Positions 28,814 to 37,578 of a stretch of 64,000 nt of DNA are shown piece by piece. The stretch is from positions 8,615-72,614 of the forward strand of contig CAYVCX010000008.1 in assembly GCA_964450435.1 (NCBI GenBank). Reading direction: 5' to 3'. The stretch is from SKLM01 sp964450435. GTDB taxonomy: Bacteria; Chloroflexota; Anaerolineae; B4-G1. The notes beneath the pieces are model-generated. The model saw only the letters and a list, made by a program, of their open reading frames with translations, made no database searches and was not told the origin of the DNA. Each line of letters opens with the position of its first letter. Position 1 is the first letter of the stretch. A program made the position numbers and the translations under genes.

Positions 28814-28842
28814 TTGTCAAGTCGCAGCCACCGTGGTATGAT
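28814..28842 (+). promoter_or_regulatory. Promoter of the fur-feo operon
   Basis: TTGTCA (28814-28819), 17-bp spacer, TATGAT (28837-28842), with a TGG extension. It is followed directly by the Fur box. Confidence 0.75.
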
Positions 28843-28845
28843 TGT

Positions 28846-28866
28846 TGAAAATGAGAATCACTTGCA
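28846..28866 (+). promoter_or_regulatory. Fur box overlapping the fur promoter start region
   Basis: The 21-bp site has the core AATGAGAATCA flanked by inverted TTGAA/TTGCA arms, close to the classical Fur consensus built around ATGAGAATCAT. It lies just downstream of the -10, so iron-loaded Fur would block its own transcription and that of feo if they are co-transcribed. Confidence 0.75.
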
Positions 28867-28895
28867 ATAAGCTGACACCCACCGAGTGAGGAGAG

Positions 28896-29321
28896 ATGGA
28901 CAAGCCGAGGGACGGATTGCGAGAGGCTTTCCAGGATGCCGGTCGGCGTCTGACATCTCAGCGGCGTCTGATTCTGGATGTTCTGAAAGAGTGTGACGAG
29001 CACCTAGAGGCGGACGCGATTCACGACCGAGCCAAGACGGATGCTCCTGGCCTGAGCCTCGCGACAGTCTACCGCACTCTGGCTCTGCTGAAAGAGATGG
29101 GCCTGATTGAGGAACATCGGCTTGGAGAAGGCCACAGCCACTACGAAGCGGTCCAGGAGGAGCCACACTACCATTTCACGTGCCAGCGCTGCGGCAAGGT
29201 AATAGAGTTTGATACGTCCTTGGTCACCAGGGTGAAGCACGATCTATGCGAGCAGGAAGGTGTTCGCATCACGAACTCCCATCTTCATCTCATAGGTTAT
29301 TGCAGGGATTGCCAGGACTGA
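28896..29321 (+). CDS. fur: Fur-family ferric uptake regulator
   Basis: 141 residues. Winged helix with GRRLTSQRRLILDVLKE and the recognition region GLSLATVYRTLALLKEMGLI. Metal sites EEPHYHFTCQRCGKVIEFD and the C-terminal CRDCQ pair (structural zinc). Preceded by its own box and followed 101 nt later by feoA, so it most likely regulates iron, though the fold also serves Zur and PerR. Confidence 0.9.
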   Translation: MDKPRDGLREAFQDAGRRLTSQRRLILDVLKECDEHLEADAIHDRAKTDAPGLSLATVYRTLALLKEMGLIEEHRLGEGHSHYEAVQEEPHYHFTCQRCGKVIEFDTSLVTRVKHDLCEQEGVRITNSHLHLIGYCRDCQD

Positions 29322-29422
29322 GAAGCGCGGGGGGGGATGTCCCACTCTCCTCACTGCAGCAAAGACACGCGAGGGTCATGGGCTGACTCTTGACGCAGAC
29401 TTTATCGGAGGACAGCGAAGCA

Positions 29423-29710
29423 ATGGAGCCTGAGCTCGAACAGCATCGGACGCCGTCGTCGTCTGGGTCAAAGGACAGGATTGTCTCGTTGAGCGCTCTG
29501 CATTCGGGCGAGCAGGGCGAAGTCGTCAAGCTGGCTGGCGGTCGCGGCATGTTGAGTAGGATGACGGCTTTGGGTTTCACGCCGGGCGCGGATGTAACCG
29601 TCGTGCAGAATTTCGGCCGAGGACCGCTCATTGCGCGGGTGCGCGACGCTCGCATCGCCCTGGGGCGGGGCGAAGCCAAGCGCGTCTACGTGCGGAGGAG
29701 AATCCAGTGA
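29423..29710 (+). CDS. feoA: Ferrous iron transport protein A
   Basis: 95 residues from ATG 29423, behind GGAGG; the open frame starts at TTG 29390, which lacks a ribosome site. SH3-like FeoA fold: VSLSALHSGEQGEVVKLAGG, then RGMLSRMTALGFTPGADVTVVQ and ARIALGRGEAKRVYVR. It interacts with FeoB. The stop overlaps the feoB GTG start by four bases. Confidence 0.85.
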   Translation: MEPELEQHRTPSSSGSKDRIVSLSALHSGEQGEVVKLAGGRGMLSRMTALGFTPGADVTVVQNFGRGPLIARVRDARIALGRGEAKRVYVRRRIQ

Positions 29711-31749
29711 GGGCTCAATCGGCCCCATTCGCTCAAGATGGCGTGACCGAGAAGGAGAGCTTGGCCGAGAGAACCGCGCTGGTCGCGTTGGCCGGCCAGC
29801 CGAACGTGGGGAAGTCGACGCTCTTCAACGTCCTGACCGGCCTCAGTCAGCACGTCGGTAACTGGCCTGGGAAGACCGTCGAACGGAAAGAGGGGACATT
29901 CACCCACGCTGGCACCACGTATCGGGTGGTCGATCTGCCCGGCACCTATAGCTTGACCGCCAACTCTGCCGAGGAAGTCATCGCCCGTGAGTTCATCATC
30001 CGAGAGCGTCCGGACGTGGTGGTGGCTTTGGTGGACGCTGCTATTCTGGAGCGCAGCCTCTACCTGGTGTCCGAGCTCATTCCACTGCCTGCTCCGGTGA
30101 TCGTGGCGCTGAATATGATGGATGTGGCGGACCAAGAGGGCGTGCAAATTGAGCCCCAGGTGTTGGAGGCAGCTCTTGGAGTCCCTGTGGTCCCGATGGT
30201 CGCTACCCGCAACGCGGGAGTTGAGGAGCTCCTGACTGCCATTGCACAGGTCACACAGGACGAGTACGACTACAACCCGACCTCGCCACGCATTCGAGAA
30301 GATCATCAGGATGTCTTGCGGCAAGTTGAACAGGTGATTGAGGGATATGTGCCAGATCCTTATCCACAGGACTGGGTGGCACTAAAGCTTCTGGAGGGAG
30401 ACCGAAAAGTCACGGCTATGATGAATAGCTGTATGACCGAGGCACGCCAGGAAGCGCTGCATACTGTTGTGCGAGAGCACGATGACGCACTGGTCGCTGT
30501 GGCCAGCGGCCGCTACGAGTGGATCGGCCGCATGATACGCGCGGCACTGACGCGCCCCAGGACCGGTCGGATCGGACTGACAGAACGGCTGGATCGTTGG
30601 GCCACGCATCCTTTCTGGGGGGTTGTGATCCTGGCCGGCATCCTTGGGCTCGCGTTCTGGCTGACATACGCCGTGGGTACTCCGCTGCAGGAACTGCTCG
30701 ATAATTACGCCGTCAGCCCATTGGCGGAGCTTTCTCGCGCGGCCCTGGCTGGAGCCCCGTCCTGGGTTGCTGCTCTGGTGGCGGACGGCGTGATTGGGGG
30801 TGCCGGGGCGATGCTCACCTTCCTTCCCATTCTGGTCGTTTTCTTCGGTGTGATGGCCACCCTGGAAGATGTGGGCTACCTGGCGCGAGCGGCTTATGTG
30901 ATGGATCGTTTCATGCACGTGATGGGCCTCCATGGTAAGTCGTTCCTCCCTTTGTTCCTTGGTTTCGGTTGCAACGTGCCTGCCGTGCTCGGCGCGCGAG
31001 TGATCGAGTCGGAGCGGGCGCGCTTGCTCACGATTCTTCTTGCTCCTCTGGTGCCTTGCACGGCCGTGATGACTGTGATCGCCTTTCTGGCCCCCGCGTT
31101 CTTCGGCTCTGCTGCTGCGTTGGTCTCCTGGGGGATGATTCTTCTGGCGTTGGGTGTGCTGGCCGTCTCCGGTGTGCTCATGAACAAGGTGTTGTTCCAC
31201 GGTGCGAGGGCGGCGTTCATCATGGAGCTGCCTCTCTACCATCTTCCGAACCGTCGGACCATCGCCTTGCGCGTGTGGCAACGCAGCGTTTCATTCGTCC
31301 GCAAGGCCGGCACGTTGATCCTGGCCGTCTCCGTGGTCGTCTGGGCTCTCTCGACACTGCCTGGCGGGGAAATCGAGACAAGCTTCCTCGCGCGTATCGG
31401 ACACCTTTTCGAGCCATTGGGCCGACTAATGGGCTTCGACTGGCGGCTGACGGTGGCCTTGCTGACCAGCTTCATTGCCAAAGAGAACTCCATCGCCACG
31501 CTGGGGGTCCTGTTTGGCACGAGCGAGGGCGCAGGATTGGCAGCAACATTGGCAACAACATTCTCTACCCCAACAGCGCTCGCCTTCCTTACGGTACAGA
31601 TGCTCTTCATCCCATGCGTGGCGACGATCGCGGTCATTCGTCAGGAGACATCGTGGAAGTGGGTGCTCTTCGATTTGGCCTTCCTGCTGGGTGTCTCCCT
31701 TGGGGCTGGCACTATCGTCTATTGGGTTGCCCGCCTCCTGGGGCTATGA
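29707..31749 (+). CDS. feoB: Ferrous iron transporter FeoB
   Basis: 680 residues. N-terminal G domain: G1 GQPNVGKSTLFNVLTG, switch NWPGKTVERKEG, G3 DLPGTYSL, G4 NMMD. A helical GDI-like segment follows, then a polytopic membrane domain with the two Gate motifs (FLGFGCNVPAVLGAR and FIAKENSIATLGVLFG). It imports Fe2+ across the inner membrane. GTG start overlapping feoA (GTGA). Confidence 0.95.
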   Translation: MRAQSAPFAQDGVTEKESLAERTALVALAGQPNVGKSTLFNVLTGLSQHVGNWPGKTVERKEGTFTHAGTTYRVVDLPGTYSLTANSAEEVIAREFIIRERPDVVVALVDAAILERSLYLVSELIPLPAPVIVALNMMDVADQEGVQIEPQVLEAALGVPVVPMVATRNAGVEELLTAIAQVTQDEYDYNPTSPRIREDHQDVLRQVEQVIEGYVPDPYPQDWVALKLLEGDRKVTAMMNSCMTEARQEALHTVVREHDDALVAVASGRYEWIGRMIRAALTRPRTGRIGLTERLDRWATHPFWGVVILAGILGLAFWLTYAVGTPLQELLDNYAVSPLAELSRAALAGAPSWVAALVADGVIGGAGAMLTFLPILVVFFGVMATLEDVGYLARAAYVMDRFMHVMGLHGKSFLPLFLGFGCNVPAVLGARVIESERARLLTILLAPLVPCTAVMTVIAFLAPAFFGSAAALVSWGMILLALGVLAVSGVLMNKVLFHGARAAFIMELPLYHLPNRRTIALRVWQRSVSFVRKAGTLILAVSVVVWALSTLPGGEIETSFLARIGHLFEPLGRLMGFDWRLTVALLTSFIAKENSIATLGVLFGTSEGAGLAATLATTFSTPTALAFLTVQMLFIPCVATIAVIRQETSWKWVLFDLAFLLGVSLGAGTIVYWVARLLGL

Positions 31750-31818
31750 GGCCAGGTTTGGGAAGAGCTGCAGCGCTGCAGGCACACAGCGCCCGACTCC
31801 AATCGGCAAGAGAATCAG

Positions 31819-32985
31819 ATGCGTAGAGCAGAGTGGCTCATCGCGGTTGTGTTGGCTGCCCTGGTCGTTTTGGCCGTGGCGATCGTAGTGGTTGGCCCCA
31901 GGGCTGACCAAGACTTGTCACCCTTTGACCGGCGCCGCGGTTCGAGCGGAACCGAGACGATGGCTGCGCGAGTTGTCGAAGTGCTGGAGCAGGGCACGAT
32001 CGAACTGGGCGAAGGGAGTACGCAGCCATATCAGCGACTGGTGGTGAAGGTAGAGACAGGATCCATGGCCGGGCAAAAGATTGTGGTGGAAGAGGGCGTC
32101 ACGAACATCATCACTCAACAACGGCTCTTTGAACCCGGCGATCGCGTGTTCGTGGAGCGAGCGGCGGGATCAGAGGGCGACCGCTTCTACATCTCCGACG
32201 TGGTGCGGCTTGGCCCACTGCTCTTCCTCGTTCTGCTGTTCGTTGGGCTCGTGGTCACTGTGGGACGATGGAAGGGCGTGCGCTCGCTTGGAGGTACGCT
32301 CTTCAGCCTGGCGATCATCTTCGCCTTCATCCTCCCTCAGATTCTGGCCGGCCGGGATCCGGTGCTGGTGAGCGTCGTGGGCTCTATTCTGTTGCTCTCC
32401 GTCTCGACCTACCTGACCTATGGGGTGAGTCCCAAAGCCCATGCAGCAGTGGCAGGGATGGCCCTAAGCCTGACGCTAACCGGGGGGTTGGCCCGGTTTT
32501 TTGTGGGGTGGGCGCGCTTGAGCGGTATGGGTATGGAGGAGAGCACCTTCCTGGTGATGGAACTAGGATCTGGCATCGACCTGCGCGGGCTTGTGCTGGG
32601 TGGGATTATCATCGGCTCTCTGGGCGTGCTGGATGACGTATGCGTGGGGCAGGCGTCTGCGGTATTTGAGTTGATCGGTGCCAATCGAAACCTAAGCTGG
32701 CTCGACCTCTTTCGCAGCAGTCTCAACATCGGTACGGATCACATCGCGGCAATGGTCAACACCTTGCTCCTGGCCTACGTCGGTGGGGCAATGCCGTTGA
32801 TGTTGGCCTTCATTATCTACCAGGAACCGCTGTTGCGTCGTATCAACCGGGAGCCCATCGCCGAGGAGATTGTGCGCACTCTCGCCGGCAGCTGCGGATT
32901 GGTGCTGGCGGTGCCGATAACCGGTCTGATCGCCAGCGCTATGGCGCGCTGGGCCGTTCGGCGGAGGGAGATAGAGGGCAAGTAG
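31819..32985 (+). CDS. YibE/F-family membrane protein
   Basis: 388 residues: one N-terminal membrane helix, an extracytoplasmic beta-rich segment (residues ~45-130, VVEVLEQGTIELG and KIVVEEGVTNIITQQRLFEPGDRVFV), then seven or so helices. The YibE/F core is GVLDDVCVGQASAVFEL and SLNIGTDHIAAMVNTLLLAYVGGAMP. Transport substrate unknown for the family. It sits between feoB and a FeoC-like gene, in the same direction, suggesting a link to iron handling. Confidence 0.85.
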   Translation: MRRAEWLIAVVLAALVVLAVAIVVVGPRADQDLSPFDRRRGSSGTETMAARVVEVLEQGTIELGEGSTQPYQRLVVKVETGSMAGQKIVVEEGVTNIITQQRLFEPGDRVFVERAAGSEGDRFYISDVVRLGPLLFLVLLFVGLVVTVGRWKGVRSLGGTLFSLAIIFAFILPQILAGRDPVLVSVVGSILLLSVSTYLTYGVSPKAHAAVAGMALSLTLTGGLARFFVGWARLSGMGMEESTFLVMELGSGIDLRGLVLGGIIIGSLGVLDDVCVGQASAVFELIGANRNLSWLDLFRSSLNIGTDHIAAMVNTLLLAYVGGAMPLMLAFIIYQEPLLRRINREPIAEEIVRTLAGSCGLVLAVPITGLIASAMARWAVRRREIEGK

Positions 32986-32989
32986 AAAG

Positions 32990-33271
32990 ATGTTAAACAA
33001 GCTGCTGGAACTGCTGCGAGAAGGGGGGACGCGCCGGATAGCCGAGTTGGCTCAGGAACTCGAAACGACGCCGCAGCTCGTTCAGGCAATGTTGGAGGAT
33101 CTGGCCCGAATGGGATACCTTGGGCAGTTAAACGCCCAGTGCTCGGAGAGTTGCGCTGAATGCCCTATGTCCCACGTGTGCGCCGTTGGCGGGCCGTCAT
33201 CCGAGGGAGGCAACGGGCGAGTCTGGGTGCTCCTGGAGGCCAAGAAGGCAAACAGCGATGCATCTGGCTAG
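32990..33271 (+). CDS. feoC: FeoC-like iron-sulfur winged-helix regulator
   Basis: 93 residues. N-terminal winged helix (LLELLREGGTRRIAELAQEL, LVQAMLEDLARMGYL) followed by Cys51, Cys55, Cys58 and Cys64 (C-x3-C-x2-C-x5-C), the FeoC iron-sulfur motif. It starts 4 nt after the YibE/F stop. It probably tunes FeoB level or activity. Confidence 0.8.
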   Translation: MLNKLLELLREGGTRRIAELAQELETTPQLVQAMLEDLARMGYLGQLNAQCSESCAECPMSHVCAVGGPSSEGGNGRVWVLLEAKKANSDASG

Positions 33272-33710
33272 CTGCCTGGACTGAAGAACCATCTTTCCGC
33301 TCTGTAGCAGGAAGATGCGGCTGATTTCCGTGACAGGCGGTGGTCACAAGAGAGCGTAGACCACGGGCTCCGCCATCACCGGATCCGAGAGCGGCGTTAC
33401 ACCCCCTGCGTGTTGGTTCGCTATCTCCCGTCTGAGGCCAAAGGCTGGGCACGCCTCGTGCCGCCCGAGTCCTGAGGAACCGCCAGCCTTGTCTCCCGCC
33501 GTACGGCGCCTTGCTCGAGCCGACCCACTCTGTATTGTGCATCCTATGCTCCGATGGCGGGCCTGTCTGATCAACCTGACCCGGACGCCCCAGATTCTCT
33601 CCGATTGACCCATAGACACGAGAATGATATACTCTTGCCGTCGACGAGGCTTACCGCCCCCTTGGGAAGACCGCTCAGTTGATCGGCAAGCTAACAGGAG
33701 GTAATCTGAG
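33272..33710. other. Intergenic region (439 nt)
   Basis: No gene is recognised. It contains the promoter at 33605-33633 and an AGGAGG site before the next start. Confidence 0.5.
33605..33633 (+). promoter_or_regulatory. Promoter of the alanine-dehydrogenase-like/CoA-transferase operon
   Basis: TTGACC (33605-33610), 17-bp spacer, TATACT (33628-33633), preceded by TGA. Confidence 0.75.
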
Positions 33711-34817
33711 ATGAACATTGGCATTCCAAAGGAACGCAGGGACCTGGAGCAGCGGGTGGGCCTGACACCCTATGGAGTGGACCTACTGACCCGCGCCGGT
33801 CATATCTGCTACATCGAGAAAGATGCCGGACTGCAGGCAGGGTTTACGGATTATCATTACGAGCGAGTAGGGGGGCACATCGTCTACTCGGGCGAGGAGG
33901 TCTACGGCCGATCTGATCTGGTTCTCAAGGCGGTGCGGCCTACCGAAAGAGAGTTGGACTGGCTGCGTGCGGGACAGATCATCGCGGGCTTCTTGCACCT
34001 GGCTGCTGCTCGTCGCAGCTGGGTCGAAACGTTCTTGAAGAAGAACGTCACCGCTATCGCGTATGAGACCATCGAAGAGGACGACGGGACGCTACCGGTG
34101 CTGCGTCCGATGAGCGAGGTGGCTGGCCGGATGGCCCCGCAGCTAGCTGCGACATTCCTACAGAGCAGCTATGAAGGCCGCGGTGTGCTCCTCAGCGGCG
34201 TGCCTGGCATCCCCCCAGCCAGCGTAGGCATCCTGGGAGCCGGCGTGTTGGGGACTAACGCAACCCGCACGTTCCTAGGGTTGGGAGCCCGAGTCTACGT
34301 GCTGGATCGGGATCAAGAGAAACTCCGCAGGGTTGACGAACAGTTCGCGGGTTGTGCCACGACAATGGTCTCCTACCCTTTCAACATCACCCGGGTCGCA
34401 CGCTTCGCCGAGGTCTTGGTGGGTGCGATTCTCGTACCGGGTTCTCGGGCTCCGATTGTGGTCACGCGGGACATGGTGCGTTCTATGAAGCAGGGCTCCG
34501 TGATCCTGGATTTCAGCATCGATCAAGGCGGATGCGTGGAGACCAGCCGACCCACCACACTGCGGGATCCTGTCTTCGTTGAGGAGGATATCGTACACTT
34601 CTGTGTTCCCAACGTGCCGGGAGCCGTCCCCCGGACGGCGACACATGCGTTCAACAATGCCATCTGGCCCTATGTTCGGCACATCGCTGAGGCAGGTCTG
34701 GAGCAAGCAGCGAGGGAGAAAGCCCCGCTAGCCCGGGGGATTGTTACGCAGGCGGGCGAGATCGTGAACGAGGCTTTGGCCGCAGCCTACTACGCTGGTG
34801 AGGAGGGCGAACAATGA
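33711..34817 (+). CDS. Alanine dehydrogenase-like NAD-dependent dehydrogenase
   Basis: 368 residues. The N-terminal signature MNIGIPKERRDLEQRVGLTPYGV is that of the AlaDH/PNT family. The catalytic Lys region is LVLKAVRP and the His region is GFLHLAA. NAD site VGILGAGVLGTNATRTFLGLGA. DFSIDQGGC and VPNVPGAVPRTATHA match the AlaDH substrate/closure segments. It would interconvert alanine and pyruvate with NADH, but divergence at KEP (here KAV) leaves another amino-acid substrate possible. AGGAGG precedes ATG. The stop overlaps the CoA-transferase start. Confidence 0.78.
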   Translation: MNIGIPKERRDLEQRVGLTPYGVDLLTRAGHICYIEKDAGLQAGFTDYHYERVGGHIVYSGEEVYGRSDLVLKAVRPTERELDWLRAGQIIAGFLHLAAARRSWVETFLKKNVTAIAYETIEEDDGTLPVLRPMSEVAGRMAPQLAATFLQSSYEGRGVLLSGVPGIPPASVGILGAGVLGTNATRTFLGLGARVYVLDRDQEKLRRVDEQFAGCATTMVSYPFNITRVARFAEVLVGAILVPGSRAPIVVTRDMVRSMKQGSVILDFSIDQGGCVETSRPTTLRDPVFVEEDIVHFCVPNVPGAVPRTATHAFNNAIWPYVRHIAEAGLEQAAREKAPLARGIVTQAGEIVNEALAAAYYAGEEGEQ

Positions 34818-36118
34818 GCTGGATGGAGGCTTACGAGAGTCGCGTCACGACTGCCGAACAGGCGATAGCCGCGGCTGTCGAGTCAGGCGATCGGATCTTC
34901 CTCACCGGGAACTGTAGTGTGCCACAGCTTTTGATGGAGGCCCTAGTTGAACGAGCACCAGAGCTGGAGGACATCGAGATCTGCCACGCCCTGACCCTCG
35001 GCTCGAGCGACTATGTGGCTCCGGAGATGGAGGGGCACATCCGGGCGAACTCGCTTTTCATCGGCCCAAACGTGCGCGAGGCAGTGCAGGAGGGGCGGGC
35101 CGATTTTACACCTGTCCTTCTCTCCGAGTTCACACTGCTTTTCAAGGAGCGGGTTCTTCCGGTGGACGTGGCCTTCGTTCACCTCTCCCCGCCGGATGAA
35201 CACGGCTTCTGCTCCTATGGGATCGAGACCGGGCTGACCAAATCGCCGGCCGAAGCGTCTGACATCATCATCGCTGAGGTCAACGAGAACATGCCGCGTT
35301 GTCTGGGCGACTCCTTCGTCCACGTCAGCCACCTGGACTACATCGTGCCGGTGGACTATCCTCTGCTCGAACTGCCGATGACGAGGGGCAACCTCTCAGA
35401 CGCCCACATCAAGATCGGCGAGTACATCGCTGAGTTGATTCCCGACGGGGCAACGATGCAGATGGGCCTGGGCGCCATCCCCGACGCCGTGCTCAGATTC
35501 CTGCACGACAAGCGCGATCTGGGGGTTCATACTGAGCTATTCTCGGACAGCGTGATCGATCTTGTGGAGGCCGGGGTTCTGACCAACGCGAAGAAGACCC
35601 TGCACCCGGGCAAGATCACCTCGGGCTTCATGATTGGGTCCCGTCGACTCTACGAATGGGCGCACGACAACCCCCTGATTGAGCTCCACCGCACTGAGTA
35701 CGTGAACGACCCTTTTGTCATCGCTCAAAACGATCGGCAAGTGGCGATCAACTCAGCTATCGAGATAGATCTGACCGGGCAAGTGTGCGCTGACTCTATC
35801 GGGCCCAAGCTCTACAGCGGCGTGGGTGGGCAGCTGGACTTCATCTATGGGGCATCACGTTCTACTGACGGCATACCCATCATTGCGCTGCCCGCCACGG
35901 TAGAAGGCAAGAACATCAGTCGAATTGTCCCGATGCTCAAGCGAGGTGCTGGAGTGGTAACAACCCGCTACCACGTGCATTACGTGGTGACGGAGTACGG
36001 CGTGGCTGACCTGTACGGAAAGACGATCCGAGAGCGAGCCAAGGCGTTGATCAGCATTGCGGCGCCCGAATACCGCGAGGAACTCACTCGGGCGGCGAAG
36101 GAGTTGCACTACATTTAG
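34814..36118 (+). CDS. Acetyl-CoA hydrolase/4-hydroxybutyrate CoA-transferase family protein
   Basis: 434 residues. N-terminal GDRIFLTGNCSVPQLLMEAL; middle LSPPDEHGFCSYG; GLGAIPDAVLRFL followed by LGVHTELFSDSV, where the Glu aligns with the catalytic glutamate that forms the CoA-thioester; C-terminal GGQLDFIYGASRS. It exchanges CoA between an acyl-CoA and a short-chain acid such as acetate. The ATGA overlap couples it to the dehydrogenase, which suggests an amino-acid fermentation step (inference). Confidence 0.85.
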   Translation: MSWMEAYESRVTTAEQAIAAAVESGDRIFLTGNCSVPQLLMEALVERAPELEDIEICHALTLGSSDYVAPEMEGHIRANSLFIGPNVREAVQEGRADFTPVLLSEFTLLFKERVLPVDVAFVHLSPPDEHGFCSYGIETGLTKSPAEASDIIIAEVNENMPRCLGDSFVHVSHLDYIVPVDYPLLELPMTRGNLSDAHIKIGEYIAELIPDGATMQMGLGAIPDAVLRFLHDKRDLGVHTELFSDSVIDLVEAGVLTNAKKTLHPGKITSGFMIGSRRLYEWAHDNPLIELHRTEYVNDPFVIAQNDRQVAINSAIEIDLTGQVCADSIGPKLYSGVGGQLDFIYGASRSTDGIPIIALPATVEGKNISRIVPMLKRGAGVVTTRYHVHYVVTEYGVADLYGKTIRERAKALISIAAPEYREELTRAAKELHYI

Positions 36119-36125
36119 GCGCAGA

Positions 36126-36158
36126 GGCCCTGAGGGTTATCCAATCCTCAAGGCCTTT
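36126..36158 (+). terminator. Probable terminator between convergent operons
   Basis: Stem GGCCCTGAGG (36126-36135) with CCTCAAGGCC (36146-36155), one mismatch, then TTT. It overlaps the last codons of rimO. Confidence 0.45.
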
Positions 36159-37503
36159 CGCCAAACAAGTCGTATTCGAGAGCGGCCGTGATGCGGACGG
36201 GCACGATCTCGCCCACCGGCAGTTCCGCCTCGGTCAACACAAGTCCGTCCACCTCGGGAGCGTCGCGGTAGGAGCGGCCGACGCTCAATCCTTCTCCGCG
36301 GCCCTCGACCAGCACGTCCAGCACGTCTCCCACCAGCGCCTGGTTCTTCGCCAGAGAGATAGGTTGCTGCGCCGCCATGATCCGCGCCCGTCGTTCCTCC
36401 TTGACCGTAGACGGCACGTCATCCTCGAGCTCGGCGGCCGGCGTCCCCACCTCGTGCGAGTAAGTGAAGACTCCCACGCGGTCAAATCGAATCTCGACCA
36501 AAAACTCAAGGAGGGCTTCAAATTCCTGTTCCGTCTCGCCCGGATAGCCTACCAGGAAGGTAGTCCGGATTGCAATCTCGGGCATGGCTGCTCGCAACTG
36601 TGCGATCGTCCGACGCACCCGATCCATATTCGCCGGTCGGCGCATACGGCGCAGCACATCGGGATGGGCATGCTGCAGCGGCAGGTCGAGGTAGGGCAGG
36701 ATCTGGGGATGACCAGCCATCATCTCAATCAGCCTTTCCGAAAGACCAGTCCGGCTTGGATAAGCGTACATGAGTCGCAGCCATGGGACCCGGGGTACCG
36801 CCGCAACCAGATCATCCAGCAAGTTCGAAAGACCATTTTGCATCCCAAGATCGTGACCATAATCCGTGGTATCCTGGGCGATCAGGATGATCTCCTGTAC
36901 ACCAAACTCCGCCAACCGTTCTGCATCGGCCAGAACAGCGTCTGGAGGGCGGCTCACGCTGGGGCCCTTAATCAGCGGGATGGCACAGAAGGCACACGCT
37001 CGACGACAACCCTCGGCAAGCTTCAGGTACGCACTGCCGCCCTGGACCGCCGCACGAACCACTCCCGGTTCACGGCGGTCAGCCGGCGGCATCCCTGACA
37101 CGTGACAAAGAGCTGTCGAGGAGCCACGTCGCTCAGCTCGCGCCTCAACTCGCTCGAGCAGATCAACGATGTCCATCCAGCGCCGGGTACCGATGAGGCC
37201 ATCGATACCGGGGACTGCCCCGGCGAGTTCATTGGGACAACGCTGCGAGTAGCAGCCAGCAGCGACGATTCTCTGTTCGGGCTGCCTGTTATGAACCAAC
37301 TCCCGCAACACAGCACGCGATTCGCTCCGAGCCGACTCAATGAACCCACAGGTGTTGACAATCAGCACGTGGGCCGCATCAGGATCGGTGGCTGAGGAAT
37401 AGCCAGCGCGGTTCAGCAACGTGGCCATCCCCTCACTGTCCACGAGGTTCTTCGGACAGCCGAGGGAGATCAGGTAGAAACTCCGTGGTTCGTCAGTCAT
37501 CAC
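36148..37503 (-). CDS. rimO: Ribosomal protein S12 methylthiotransferase
   Basis: 451 residues. N-terminal UPF0004 domain with FYLISLGCPKNLVDSEGM; further cysteines VNTCGF and AAGCYSQRC; radical SAM motif CRRACAFCAIP (C-x3-C-x2-C); C-terminal TRAM domain. S12-specific features (CPKNLVDSE, FAYS-like MYAYPSRT) favour RimO over MiaB. It adds a methylthio group to an Asp of S12. Confidence 0.94.
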   Translation of the reverse strand: MMTDEPRSFYLISLGCPKNLVDSEGMATLLNRAGYSSATDPDAAHVLIVNTCGFIESARSESRAVLRELVHNRQPEQRIVAAGCYSQRCPNELAGAVPGIDGLIGTRRWMDIVDLLERVEARAERRGSSTALCHVSGMPPADRREPGVVRAAVQGGSAYLKLAEGCRRACAFCAIPLIKGPSVSRPPDAVLADAERLAEFGVQEIILIAQDTTDYGHDLGMQNGLSNLLDDLVAAVPRVPWLRLMYAYPSRTGLSERLIEMMAGHPQILPYLDLPLQHAHPDVLRRMRRPANMDRVRRTIAQLRAAMPEIAIRTTFLVGYPGETEQEFEALLEFLVEIRFDRVGVFTYSHEVGTPAAELEDDVPSTVKEERRARIMAAQQPISLAKNQALVGDVLDVLVEGRGEGLSVGRSYRDAPEVDGLVLTEAELPVGEIVPVRITAALEYDLFGERP

Positions 37504-37514
37504 AACGTTGGCAC

Positions 37515-37538
37515 AAAAAGAGCGGGCATTCGCCCGCT
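37515..37538 (-). terminator. Rho-independent terminator downstream of the RodZ-like gene
   Basis: On the minus strand: AGCGGGC, GAAT loop, GCCCGCT, then CTTTTT. It separates the RodZ-like gene from rimO. Confidence 0.8.
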
Positions 37539-37578
37539 GTCATCTTCAAGCCGTCTTCTGAGCCAGGGAAGGAGATGT

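Larger units (their letters stand above)
28423..28895. other. Intergenic region with hairpins, terminator and Fur-controlled promoter
   Basis: No gene is seen. Contents: a perfect hairpin at 28623-28647, a terminator at 28710-28745, the fur promoter at 28814-28842 and a Fur box at 28846-28866. Confidence 0.6.

Noticed and set aside
30382..31281. 299-codon minus-strand frame inside feoB
   Set aside because: Antisense shadow of the FeoB membrane domain.
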